This document shows positions 18,795 through 26,796 of a DNA stretch of 33,020 nucleotides, one piece after another. Below the pieces are notes generated by a model. That model worked only from the letters and a program-made list of their open reading frames with translations. It ran no database searches and was not told the origin of the DNA. This stretch comes from Candidatus Altimarinus sp. GTDB lineage: Bacteria; Patescibacteriota; Gracilibacteria; BD1-5; UBA6164. The position numbers were made by a program, and so were the translations under genes. Where the stretch lies: NCBI GenBank assembly GCA_020724225.1, contig DYHI01000013.1, positions 1 through 33,020 on the forward strand. Reading direction: 5' to 3'. Every line of letters starts with the position of its first letter. Position 1 is the first letter of the stretch.

Positions 18795-19013
18795 ATGAAG
18801 ACAAGAACAATTGTAGTAAACGGAAGTACATATATAATCCCATACCCACGATGTGAACTACCAGACGAAAGAAATGGTTGGCGAGCATTCAAGGAATGGA
18901 AACACGATTTTCAGGAACTAAATCCAAGTGTAATGACTCTTTCCTCAAAAGAAAGAGAAGGTATATATAATGAAATATTGAGGTCATTTGGATTTATATC
19001 CTGACAACCCTAA
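18795..19013 (+). CDS. Small ORF of atypical composition
   Basis: A 72-residue protein (69 if TGA at 19002 were a stop) beginning MKTRTIVVNGSTYIIPYPRC, rich in Trp and charged residues (NGWRAFKEWKHDF), with no family I recognise. It differs from its neighbours: a perfect AGGAGG, four glycines all GGN with no TGA inside, two CGA arginines, more G/C-ending codons, and a GC-rich terminator directly behind. The only TGA is three codons before the TAA, so the product is almost the same in either code. It could be acquired from a standard-code source such as a phage or plasmid, or be a highly expressed host gene (rpmF also avoids TGA). Confidence 0.65.
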
Positions 19014-19015
19014 CA

Positions 19016-19040
19016 AAAAGCTCCCTGCGGGGAGCTTTTC
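19016..19040 (+). terminator. GC-rich terminator of the small ORF
   Basis: AAAAGCTCCC pairs perfectly with GGGAGCTTTT around TGCG. It is far richer in GC than the protein-gene terminators nearby. Confidence 0.9.
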
Positions 19041-19117
19041 CCATATTTTAAAAACAAATTTGCAAAATTTTAAAAAATCATAAAATCAGAGATTAATACA
19101 ACATTAAGCAAATTTTA

Positions 19118-19795
19118 ATGATAAAAGATTTCAAACTAATAGAAAAAACAAAAGTTACTCCTGATGTATTTGAGATGATTTTTGAAGTAAATGAAATATT
19201 TAACTACTCTTACTGACAGTTCATCACTTTTCTGCTTCCTGCACCTATCTGATGAAGAGCTTATAGTATACTTGATGTTACAGATTGAAACAAAATAAAG
19301 TTAATAATAAAGAGAGTTGAAAATGGTAGATGATGAAGTAAATACATATGTGATAGTGAAGTTTGAACTTTCTTAAAGTGAGTTTGACCTGCATGACACT
19401 TCACGCTTAAAGAAAATAATAAAAATAAACTTTTTATTGCTACTTGAGTTTGATTTGTTCCACTTTATAATCAAATAATTTGAAGTATCAGAAACTGACT
19501 TAATTGTAATATAAAACTTTTATTTTGAGTTAGAACTGATGAAGATATATTTTATGAAGATGTATTAAATGAGATGAAAAATAATAACTCAAACTTTAGT
19601 TTTGAGTATTATATAAGCCGTGAACATGATTTACATCATAACTTTTGAAGAGTAACTGATTTCATTACAAAAGAAAATATTTCAAACTTTGAAGAATTTT
19701 ATATATGTTGAAATCCATATATGATTGACGATAGTATAAATATACTACTAAATCTATGAGTTTCAAAAGAACAAATATTTACTGAAAAATTTTAA
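19118..19795 (+). CDS. Ferredoxin-NADP reductase-type flavoprotein
   Basis: A 225-residue protein of the FNR fold, which passes electrons between NAD(P)H and a redox partner through FAD or FMN. The flavin-binding strand is seen in RAYSILD (about 47-53), followed by GRGGSKYICD and GPAGHFTL. The nucleotide-binding domain starts with KLFIATGVGFVPLYNQI (GxGxxP-like) and ends with FYICGNPYMIDDSINILLNL and the C-terminal EKF. Length is near the lower limit of single-domain FNRs (about 230-260). No iron-sulphur motif is present. The partner is not evident. It is a single gene with a bidirectional terminator behind it. Confidence 0.82.
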
Positions 19796-19825
19796 AAAAA
19801 TCATTCTATAGAATGATTTTTTATT
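19794..19825. terminator. Palindromic bidirectional terminator
   Basis: TCATTCTA / TAGAATGA with A-run before and T-run after forms a perfect palindrome between the convergent reductase gene and the minus-strand gene at 19838. Confidence 0.85.
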
Positions 19826-19837
19826 CTTATTTTTATT

Positions 19838-20476
19838 TTATAACATTACTTCAACTATATTAACTAAATTATCAACAAAAAATTGATTATTTCTTTCTTC
19901 TGAACCTTTTATACAACATCTAATAACAGAAGTCATCTCATAATCTTCCTGATTTAATAACTTCAAAAATTTGTATGAGACCATATCTTTTACATCTCAT
20001 GAAAATTCTTCAAAAGTAACATTATCAGATCAACAGTTACAATTTGTAGAGCAATGGGTTTTTTCAGCTCACATATCATACAAAACTCAGTTCAATATAA
20101 GTCAAAATGTATTTAAATCAAAGTTTTCTCAAATTGCATAATCTAAAAATATAGCATTTTCTCACTTTTCATCCAAAAAAGTGTTTGGAATTATTATATC
20201 TCAAGCTTCAATATCTTGATTTCTTACTATTTTTGAGAATCAAAGTAAAACAATTTTTTGCAAAATATAATTTTCTTTTATATAATCTATTGTATTTTTC
20301 AAGTTTCACTCAGTTATATGTACAAAAACTATATTTTCTATAATTTCCTCAACTTCTCTATTTCAAGTATAAATCTCATATAAAGTATTATTTTCTTTTT
20401 TTAGATCTAATCTAGAAATAATAGTATCTCTTATATTTTTTTCAGTTGTAAATATTACTTTTGTATTTAAATTCAT
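19838..20476 (-). CDS. Protein distantly like MTA/SAH nucleosidases
   Basis: A 212-residue protein. KIVLLGFSKIVRNQDIEAGD followed by IIIPNTFLD resembles the substrate-binding GFAG...L..GDIVI segment of the nucleoside phosphorylase/MTA-SAH nucleosidase fold. The C-terminal part (DMVSYKFLKLL, then SVIRCCIKG) resembles its D-M-E-S and VIRVISD segments. The usual catalytic Glu and Asp are not clearly conserved (DMVS instead of DMES). A Cys cluster, HCSTNCNCGSD (about 139-149), is an unusual addition and could bind metal. It may be an inactive or diverged nucleosidase. The assignment is tentative. Confidence 0.5.
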
Positions 20477-20728
20477 TAATTAGTAATTAGTAGTAAGTAA
20501 TTAGTAGTAAGTAACAAGTAGATAGTGAAAAATAACAGTGAATAGTAAAAAAAATTACTAATAACTAGTTACTAACCACTAAATACTAAATAGATTTTAT
20601 CAATTCTTTTGAAAAAACAAAATTAATTATTAATATAGTTTTTAGTTTAGAGTTTATAGATTAGGTAATAAATTTATGTTTTTCATCTAATCTCTAATCT
20701 CCAATCCCTAATCTCTAATCTTTTCTAA
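20477..20728. repeat. Composite repeat region before mraY
   Basis: Two inverted-repeat families fill this gene-free stretch. The first is TAATTAGTAGTAAGTAATTAGTAG-like tandem units (20476-20530) with inverted counterparts (ACTAATAACTAGTTACTAAC, 20552-20590). The second is GTTTAGAGTTTATAGATTAG (20645-20664) facing CTAATCTCTAATCTCCAATC-type units (20685-20720). Each pair could fold into a long imperfect hairpin. A promoter for mraY must lie within it but none stands out. Confidence 0.7.
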
Positions 20729-21790
20729 ATGAACCAATACCTTATCCAAATTTTTTCCTTTTGAATAGCTACTTTTTTGATTTGATACTTAATTATTCCT
20801 TACTACATAGATTTTCTAAAAAAACTTAAGCTCTGAAAACAAATAAGAGAGGAAGCTCTTGTTTGAAAGGCAATGGAGTTTTTTAAACTGCACAAAGACA
20901 AAGCCTGAACTCCAACTATGTGATGAGCAATAATTTTAGCAATAGTTTTTTTAATGGTAATTGTAAGTATATGATTGCAAAGTTTTGGAATAACAAATAA
21001 TTCTCTACTTAACCAAAGAGAGACATATTTATCACTATTTACATTAGTAACTGTTTGATTTCTATGAATGATTGATGATTACATGAACATCAAATGAATC
21101 TGAGAAAAAAAATGATTATCAGCTAAATTTAAAATGTTTTGGTTAATAGTTTTTGCTCTACTTGGATCAATGTGGTTTTATTACAAACTTTGATGGAATC
21201 TAACAGATATAAACTGAAATTATATAAAAACTCTTTTAATTCCATTTTGAGAAAAACTAGAATTATGAATATATTTTATACCATTTTTTATATTTATAAT
21301 AATTGCCTCAGCAAACAGTGTAAATATAACTGACTGACTTGATGGACTTGCTTGATGACTTTTACTTTTTGCATATAGTGTTTATGCATATATAACATAT
21401 GATCAATGACTTTTCCTATTGTCTACACTTTGTCTTGTAATTATATGAAGTTTGATAGCTTTTCTGTGGTACAATGTAAAACCAGCAGAATTTTATATGT
21501 GAGATGTATGAAGTCTTGCACTTGGAGCAAATCTATGAATAATAGCAGTTTTAACAAATACTATTTCTGTTTTTTTAATTGTTTCTGCTATATTTATTCT
21601 AGAAACATTAAGTGTAATTATTCAAATAACTAGTAAAAAACTAAGAAAATGAAAAAAGATTTTTAGAATTGCCCCTTTCCATCATCATCTTGAAGCTATT
21701 TGATGGAGTGAAGAAAAAGTTGTTTTTAGGATGTGGCTAGTTGGAATAGTACTTTCTGTTGTATGAGTAATAGTTTACCAATTGCAATAA
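20729..21790 (+). CDS. mraY: Phospho-N-acetylmuramoyl-pentapeptide transferase MraY
   Basis: MraY transfers phospho-MurNAc-pentapeptide to undecaprenyl phosphate to give lipid I, the first membrane step of peptidoglycan synthesis. The 353-residue polytopic protein has the family motifs HKDKAGTPTMGG (about 51-62), the catalytic MIDDYMNIKG, NITDGLDGLAGG, FYMGDVGSLALGA and the conserved APFHHHLEAIGWSEEKVV. About ten membrane helices are expected. Most glycines are TGA. The product feeds the FtsW polymerase encoded near the start of the window. Confidence 0.96.
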
Positions 21791-21791
21791 A

Positions 21792-21820
21792 AAAAGTAGA
21801 ATTACTTGAATTCTACTTTT
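21792..21820. terminator. Terminator shared by mraY and the small membrane gene
   Basis: AAAAGTAGAATT pairs perfectly with AATTCTACTTTT around ACTTG; it lies between convergent genes and has A- and T-rich flanks suited to both directions. Confidence 0.85.
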
Positions 21821-21834
21821 AAATTTTAATTATA

Positions 21835-22023
21835 TTAGAAAAAATATGAATATATTTGACTAATATGTGGTAATGAACTACTATATGCTGGATCATAAGC
21901 TCATGCTTGAAGCATTTGTAATCCTACAACTATAGCCACAGCTCCAACCAATGTCCAATGTACTATTTCTGACATTTCACTTCTAAAAGCATGTCTTAAA
22001 GTTCCAATTTCTATATTTTTCAT
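21835..22023 (-). CDS. Small membrane protein
   Basis: A 62-residue protein with a polar N-terminus (MKNIEIGTLRHAFRSEMSE), one transmembrane segment (HWTLVGAVAIVVGLQMLQAG, about 22-41) and a short Ser/Tyr-rich tail. No family is recognised; the layout is reminiscent of small pilin-like or accessory membrane subunits, without firm support. Most glycines are GGA, only one is TGA, which in this window goes with well-expressed genes. Confidence 0.65.
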
Positions 22024-22124
22024 AATTTATATAGTTATTAAATAAATGTAAGTATATTACATCACATATTTTTATAATTGTCAAATATTTTAATACTATT
22101 TTTAAAAAAATGTGAAAATTTAAA

Positions 22125-22424
22125 ATGATAAATGAAAGTTTTATTTGTGAAAATTGCAATAAAACTATAGAAAAACACCCAGAGGGTAGTGCTAGAAACC
22201 ACTGTCCTTCATGTCTTTACTCAAAACACTTAGATAAAGATTTTCCATGAGATAGACTTTCTGAATGTTTTTGACTTATGAAACCTATTTGAATTGATAA
22301 TAAGAAAAATAAATGATGGATGATAAAACATAAATGCACAAAATGTGAAAAAGAAATACTTAATAAACTAGCTCCAGATGATGATTTTTTGGGGTTTATT
22401 AAAAATAATAATAAACTAATTTAA
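22125..22424 (+). CDS. RNHCP domain protein
   Basis: A 99-residue zinc-ribbon-like protein. It contains CENCNKTIEKHP, the family-naming RNHCPSC motif (about 25-31) and a second Cys pair near the end (CTKCEK), so four or more Cys probably bind zinc. The RNHCP family is small, widespread and uncharacterised, probably nucleic-acid related. Its stop is followed after one base by the tilS start, which suggests co-translation and perhaps a link to tRNA processing or translation. Confidence 0.85.
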
Positions 22425-22425
22425 T

Positions 22426-23346
22426 ATGGAAATTTTTCTTCAAAAATATTTTAAAAAAGATGATAAAGTAATACTAGCCTGTTCTTGCTGACCAGACTCT
22501 ATGTATTTACTTTATAAAATCCTTGAAACTAGTTACAAGGATAATTTAGTTGTGTGTTATTTTAATCACAAGTTGAGACCAGAAGCAGATGAAGAGGAAA
22601 AATTTATAGAAGAATTGTGAAAAAAACTTTGATTCCAGGTTGAGATATGAAGTGCAGATATAAAGGCTGTTCACGAAAAAGTCCCAAGTAAAAGTATAGA
22701 AGAAATCGCTCGTGAAAAAAGATATGCATTTTTCAATGCTATTTTAAACATTTATAACTCAAAACATATACTAACCGCACATCATCTAGATGACAAGATT
22801 GAAACTTTTATGTTTAATCTACTTAGATGAAGTAAAATCACATGACTTATCAATATGACTGAAAAATCTTGAGCTATTTTGAGACCACTTTTAGATATTA
22901 CAAAAGATGAAATTTTAGAATATTTAGATAAAAATAATTTAAAATATTTTGTTGATAAAACAAACTTTAATACTGATATTACTAGAAATCATTTGAGGCA
23001 TGAAGTTATACCAAAACTAGGAAAGATTAACTCAAACTTCAAAGAGAATATAAATAATTTTATGAGTTATTTAGAGTGAGTCAAGGAATATATAGATGAA
23101 GAGGTTAAGGTTTTCCTATGAGAAAATAGCTATTTCTCAATCAAACACTTCAATTCACTATCCCATTTTCTTCAAAACGAAGTAATTAGATATATCTATT
23201 TTATAAGAAATTGAAACTCTACTATTTGATTATCTGAAAGTAACATAGCTGAAATTATTAGGTTTATTAATTGAAAATGAAATAAAACAATCAAAGAAAT
23301 CAAAAACCTATCAATGAAAAAAGACTGAGATAAGTTATATTATTAA
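22426..23346 (+). CDS. tilS: tRNA(Ile)-lysidine synthase TilS
   Basis: TilS adds lysine to C34 of tRNA-Ile(CAU) so that it reads AUA. The 306-residue product has the PP-loop at the start, KVILACSCGPDSMYLLY (14-30), then FNHKLRP, the HHLDDKIETFMFNLLRGS segment, and a conserved RPLLDITKDEILEYLDKN. Further on DKTNFNTDITRNHLRHEVIP is typical. The usual SGGPDS loop here reads SCGPDS: Cys21 (TGC) replaces a Gly that would be TGA. The C-terminal domain is short compared with TilS of E. coli, as in many small genomes. It is coupled to the RNHCP gene. Confidence 0.93.
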
Positions 23347-23639
23347 AAAAGTTTAGATTTTAGAGATTAGAGATTGTAGATTTTAATTAAATGATTTTTT
23401 GTATTATCTACTTACATTTTCAATTTTATATTTCTATTTTTATACTTCATTATTTATCTTTGTCAATACTAAAAAACTTGTCTTATATTTTTTTTAGTTA
23501 TAATGTCGGTCTATAATTTATTTTTTAATTATAAAAAAGTAATTAAATATTATAATTACAATAGAAATTAAATAATTAAGATTAGTGACAAATCAATTAA
23601 TTTTTTAATTCGTAATTCGTAATTTTTAATTTGCTTCCT
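23347..23639. other. Gene-free spacer with repeats and a possible promoter
   Basis: 23351-23382 is a degenerate member of the GTTTAGAGATTAGAG family. 23612-23634 repeats AATTCGTAATTCGTAA, related to a repeat inside uvrC. A possible plus-strand promoter is TTGTCT (23478-23483) with TATAAT (23499-23504), spaced 15 nt, about 135 nt before the next gene. No gene is visible. Confidence 0.5.
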
Positions 23640-24593
23640 ATGTTACCTCGATTGTTAAACAAAATTATTTTTATCATAATTTTACTATTAATTACATCAT
23701 CTCAGGTATATTCATCTAACACTTGAGATATAGATTTAAACTCAAATCCTCAAAATCAAGAAACAAGACAAGAATTAGAATTATTGATTACAGGATATTA
23801 CTCTCCCCTACCTGATCAAAAATCATATATAACAGGTAGTTATGAAAAAGAAATTAAATTGAACTGAGACTGAGTATGAATGGCCTCTGGTAAAAAAGTT
23901 TTTACTGGAGCTATTGCTGCTCCAAAAAAATACCCATTTGGTACAAAAATATATATAGAATGATACTGAGTTGGAGTTGTTGAAGATAGATGATGATCTA
24001 TAATAGATGATACTCATACTAGAATAGATATATGGATGTGATATGGTGATGAATGACTACAAAGAGCAAAAAATTGGTGATCAAGAAAATTAAAATGATA
24101 TATAGTAAAAGAAAATTCAAAAGTTACTATAGAATTTAAAAGTGAGATAGAAGATTCATATAAAAATCTTACTCTAAAACCAGAATCAAATGATGAAGAA
24201 GTAAAAAAAGTACAAATATTTTTCAAAGAAATATGACTTTATAAATGAGAAATTGATTGAATTTATGAAAGTATAAAACCAACAATTGTAAAATATCAAT
24301 TATCTAGATGAATAATTGATTCTGAAAATGATTCTAATGCTTGATACTTTTGACCAAAAACAATTTCAGAATTAAAAGAAGACTATTGATTAGTTTTAAA
24401 ATGAGAATATGGTATAAGTAAAAAAGAAAGAGATAATTTAAATAAAAAAATAGATAGAATAAAGAAAAGACTTTGAAATGAATACGAAACAAAAATAAAA
24501 GAAGTTTTAAAACAAATAAAAACTTTGAAAAACAAAGAAGGATTAAATAAAAAAACAAAATCTTATCTTGAATACTTAGAACTAATATTGTAA
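23640..24593 (+). CDS. Secreted 3D-domain protein with one peptidoglycan-binding repeat
   Basis: A 317-residue protein with a signal peptide (about 1-22). Next is a 3D domain named for its conserved Asp residues: GYYSPLPDQ, AIAAPKKYPFGTKIYIEGYG, VVEDRGGSI and TRIDIWMGYGDEGLQRA. This fold is shared with MltA-type and Rpf-associated wall-lytic enzymes. A peptidoglycan-binding type repeat follows (VKKVQIFFKEIGLYKGEIDG ... GYFGPKTISELKEDYG, about 187-250), and the end is a Lys-rich helix. It probably cuts or binds peptidoglycan outside the membrane. The next gene is a longer paralogue. Confidence 0.8.
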
Positions 24594-24679
24594 TTATTTT
24601 TTTCAAAAATACACATTTTTGACTTAAGAAAACAATTATGATATCATTTATAAGTAATTTTATATTCTAAAAGACTATT

Positions 24680-26128
24680 TTGGTAAATCGATTATTAATA
24701 ACATTTCTTTTATTTATAGGATTTGGTAATCTTATATATATTGCAAATGCAAACGAAGAAACAAAGTATTTTATAGTTACAGCTTATTACTCACCTCTTC
24801 CAGATCAAGAATACTACTTGAAAGGAAATTATGAAGATGAAATAAGACTTAACTGAAGATGAATAAGATGAGCATCATGAATGGAAGTATTTGATTGAAT
24901 GCTTGCTGGGCCTAAAAAATATGCTTTTGGTACAAAAATATACTTAGAGGGAATTTGAACATGAGTTATCGCTGATAGATGATGAGCTATAGTTGAGGCA
25001 TGAGTTAGATGATATGATTCAGATAGGATAGATGTATGGATGTGATACGGGGATGAATGACTTAAAAGAGCTATATCATGGGGAAAAAGGAAAGTTTCAT
25101 GAAAAATAGTATGGACTCCTGAAAATACTTGAACTTGAGATACTTCTGTATGATTTGATTTCCAAGCATGAAATATAAACTTATCAAAATATAAAAAAGA
25201 TAACAGAGAATATATATTTACTAAAAATCTTTGAATAGAAGATAGTTGAGATGATGTAAAAAAACTTCAAGAATTACTTAAAAGTAAATGATTATATAAT
25301 TCTGAAATAGATTGAATATATAATAGTGAATTAATAAAATCAATAATTGATTTTCAAATAGAATATGCTATAATAAAAAATAGAAATGATTACTGAGCTT
25401 GATATTGGTGACAAAAAACTAGAGATGCATTTTTCAAAAATAAAGACAAAGAAAACCTTTTAACAAAAAAACAAGAAGTAAAAATAACTTCAATCAAACC
25501 TAAAGATTTATTTGAAACATACATTAGTCCAGACTCTAACAGTGAAGATATAAAAATACTTCAATCTAAATTAAATGAAATGGAGTTATACAGTTGAGCT
25601 ATAAATTGAAAATATAGTGATTTAAGAAACATTCTTTTAAATTACCAATTATCGAAAAGTATAATTTCAAGTAAAAATGACATATGAGCTTGATATTTTT
25701 GACCAAAAACAAGAGAAATATTAAAAAATGACTATATAGCTTTTTTAGCAAAAAAAGAAGCGGAAGAAAGAGATAGAAGAAAACTTGAAGAAGTAAAAAT
25801 TGTTTCTGAAAAACTAGCTAATGAACAAATAGAAAAAATTTGAACACCTAAAATATGAGAAGTATCACAAAATGTAAGAGAACTTCAAAAAACTCTTTGA
25901 TACTTTGAATGAAAAGATACAGCAATTTACTGAGAAATAACAAAACAGAGTATATATGAATACCAAGTTTCAAAAAATCTTGTAGGTAAAATCACAGATC
26001 CATGAGCTTGAAAAATATGAGAGAAAACAAAGGCAGAAATTAAAAAAGATCTTGCAAAATTATTACTAGAAAGAAAATTAAAAGAAGAAAATATGGTAGC
26101 ATATACTTCAAAAAAAACTTGAAATTAG
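24680..26128 (+). CDS. Secreted 3D-domain protein with three peptidoglycan-binding repeats
   Basis: A 482-residue paralogue of the gene before it. The start is taken as TTG at 24680: a TAA lies in frame 12 bases upstream, no ATG occurs before the conserved domain, and TTG gives a good signal peptide (VNRLLITFLLFIGFGNLIYI, cleavage near ANA). The 3D domain has YYSPLPDQ, AGPKKYAFGTKIYLEGIG, VIADRGGAIV and DRIDVWMGYGDEGLKRA. Three repeats of about 70 residues follow, each with a LQ..L start and a G.GYxGxKTR-type end (near 190-260, 280-350, 400-470). Repeat number differs from the sister gene. A wall-lytic role, for self or prey, is inferred. Confidence 0.8.
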
Positions 26129-26137
26129 TAAAAATTT

Positions 26138-26171
26138 AAAAACCTGAAAACCAAAGTTTTCAGGTTTTTTT
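26138..26171 (+). terminator. Rho-independent terminator of the 3D-protein gene
   Basis: AAAAACCTGAAAA pairs with TTTTCAGGTTTTT around CCAAAG, followed by two more T. Confidence 0.9.
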
Positions 26172-26177
26172 GAACAT

Positions 26178-26205
26178 AAAAAAGCCCCCGGGCAAGCCCG
26201 GGGGG
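26178..26205 (-). terminator. GC-rich terminator of the RNA cluster
   Basis: On the minus strand CCCCCGGGC pairs with GCCCGGGGG around TT, followed by CTTTTTTA. It ends the transcript that comes from the tRNA genes. Confidence 0.9.
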
Positions 26206-26290
26206 GTGTGGTAAAACCGACGTTGCGTCGGTCAGGGAGTTTTGGTACACTAACACTTATATATTTCTTATATGGCTAGTGTAAAAAACT
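26206..26290 (-). ncRNA. Candidate structured RNA or tRNA trailer
   Basis: Read on the minus strand, this GC-richer stretch holds a hairpin ACACTA ... TAGTGT enclosing ATATA/TATAT, then CCGACG-CAA-CGTCGG followed by TTTT, directly before the strong terminator at 26178-26205. No promoter of its own was seen, so it would be the 3' part of the tRNA transcript or a small RNA released from it. Confidence 0.45.
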
Positions 26291-26437
26291 TGGCGGGCAT
26301 GGAGGGAATCGAACCCTCAACCTTTACCTTTGACCATGAGGATATTCACTAGGAACCATTACCTAATTACTAGTCTCTCACTATCCACGATGTATTGTGG
26401 AATTCGATAATATTCTTACCACCTGAACTACATGCCC
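26291..26437 (-). tRNA. tRNA gene interrupted by about 70 nt in the anticodon arm
   Basis: On the minus strand an acceptor stem GGGCATG/CATGCCC, a D arm GTTC-AGGTGGTAA-GAAT, a T arm GAGGG-TTCGATT-CCCTC, discriminator G73 and an encoded CCA are all perfect. The D arm and G73 resemble tRNA-Asp. Between TTATC (27-31) and GGTAA (39-43, pairing with one G-U) there are 77 nt instead of 7. The 3' part of that stretch ends in TCAAA, which would give anticodon UCA if taken in register; GTC (Asp) is one base away. No way of joining the ends gives the universal U33. The insert can fold into CCAC/GTGG and GGATA...TATCC hairpins. Intron, unusual tRNA or pseudogene remain open. Confidence 0.7.
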
Positions 26438-26450
26438 TGTAAAATCTTTG

Positions 26451-26523
26451 TGGAGCTAACTGGATTCGAACCAGTGACCTCTCAGATGCCATCTGAGTGC
26501 TCTGCCCACTGAGCTATAACTCC
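26451..26523 (-). tRNA. tRNA-Ala (anticodon GGC)
   Basis: 73 nt on the minus strand with all arms: acceptor GGAGTTA/TAGCTCC, D stem GCTC/GAGC, anticodon stem CTCAG/CTGAG with loop ATGGCAT (U33, anticodon GGC), variable AGGTC, T arm ACTGG-TTCGAAT-CCAGT, A73. CCA is not encoded. The usual alanine identity pair G3-U70 is replaced by A3-U70, with a U-G pair at 5-68 instead. The anticodon is therefore the only support for Ala. Confidence 0.75.
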
Positions 26524-26544
26524 ACAAAAAGATTTTACTTATAT

Positions 26545-26572
26545 ATATTAATGCTTTTTTATTTATTGTCAA
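26545..26572 (-). promoter_or_regulatory. Promoter of the tRNA cluster
   Basis: On the minus strand TTGACA (26572-26567) and TAATAT (26550-26545) are spaced 16 nt, about 20 nt before the 5' end of tRNA-Ala. Confidence 0.75.
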
Positions 26573-26588
26573 ATTTATTTTTTGATTT

Positions 26589-26697
26589 AAAAAAGCCGGG
26601 CTGAAGCCCGGCATAAATTCCACATGGTGGAATGGAGGAGACGACAACCAGGCCTACAAATATGATGGGTCCCACCCCACCAAGAAACCTGACTGTC
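26589..26697 (-). ncRNA. Uncharacterised structured RNA of about 109 nt
   Basis: An independent RNA gene on the minus strand with its own promoter and terminator. The 5' end GACAGUCAGG pairs over ten positions with CCUGGUUGUC further on (two G-U pairs). The enclosed part has a hairpin UGGUGGG-GUGGGA-CCCAUCA. Then come a single-stranded GUCUCCUCC, a hairpin AUUCCAC-CAU-GUGGAAU and a terminator GCCGGGC-UUCA-GCCCGGC-UUUUUU. GC content is far above the surroundings, as expected of a functional RNA in an AT-rich genome. I do not recognise it; the GGAA-loop core of SRP RNA is not present. No long ORF is convincing here. Confidence 0.75.
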
Positions 26698-26703
26698 AAT
26701 TAA

Positions 26704-26731
26704 AATATAACCATAAATATATATTTGTCAA
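26704..26731 (-). promoter_or_regulatory. Promoter of the structured RNA gene
   Basis: On the minus strand TTGACA (26731-26726) and TATATT (26709-26704) are spaced 16 nt; the predicted start, seven bases on, coincides with the first base of the outer RNA helix. Confidence 0.8.
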
Positions 26732-26796
26732 AGTATTTTTTCTTTACAAAGAAATTAAAGTAAATAAACTAAAAATTATAAGTTTAATAAAAAAAT

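Noticed and set aside
18795-19004. Ending the small ORF at TGA 19002-19004
   Set aside because: In this genome TGA is sense; the frame continues three codons to TAA at 19011-19013. The shorter form is kept as an alternative because the gene may be foreign.
20477-20728. CRISPR array, suggested by repeated words
   Set aside because: Repeat units are degenerate, adjoining and without unique spacers of even length; no cas genes are present in the window.
26456-26647. A 63-residue minus-strand reading frame
   Set aside because: It runs across tRNA-Ala and the structured RNA gene and has no coding features; it is a chance frame in RNA-gene DNA.
26589-26697. A second T-box, because of GGGUGGGACC
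   Set aside because: The motif is inside a local hairpin, no regulated coding gene lies downstream before the terminator, and the antiterminator partner is missing.
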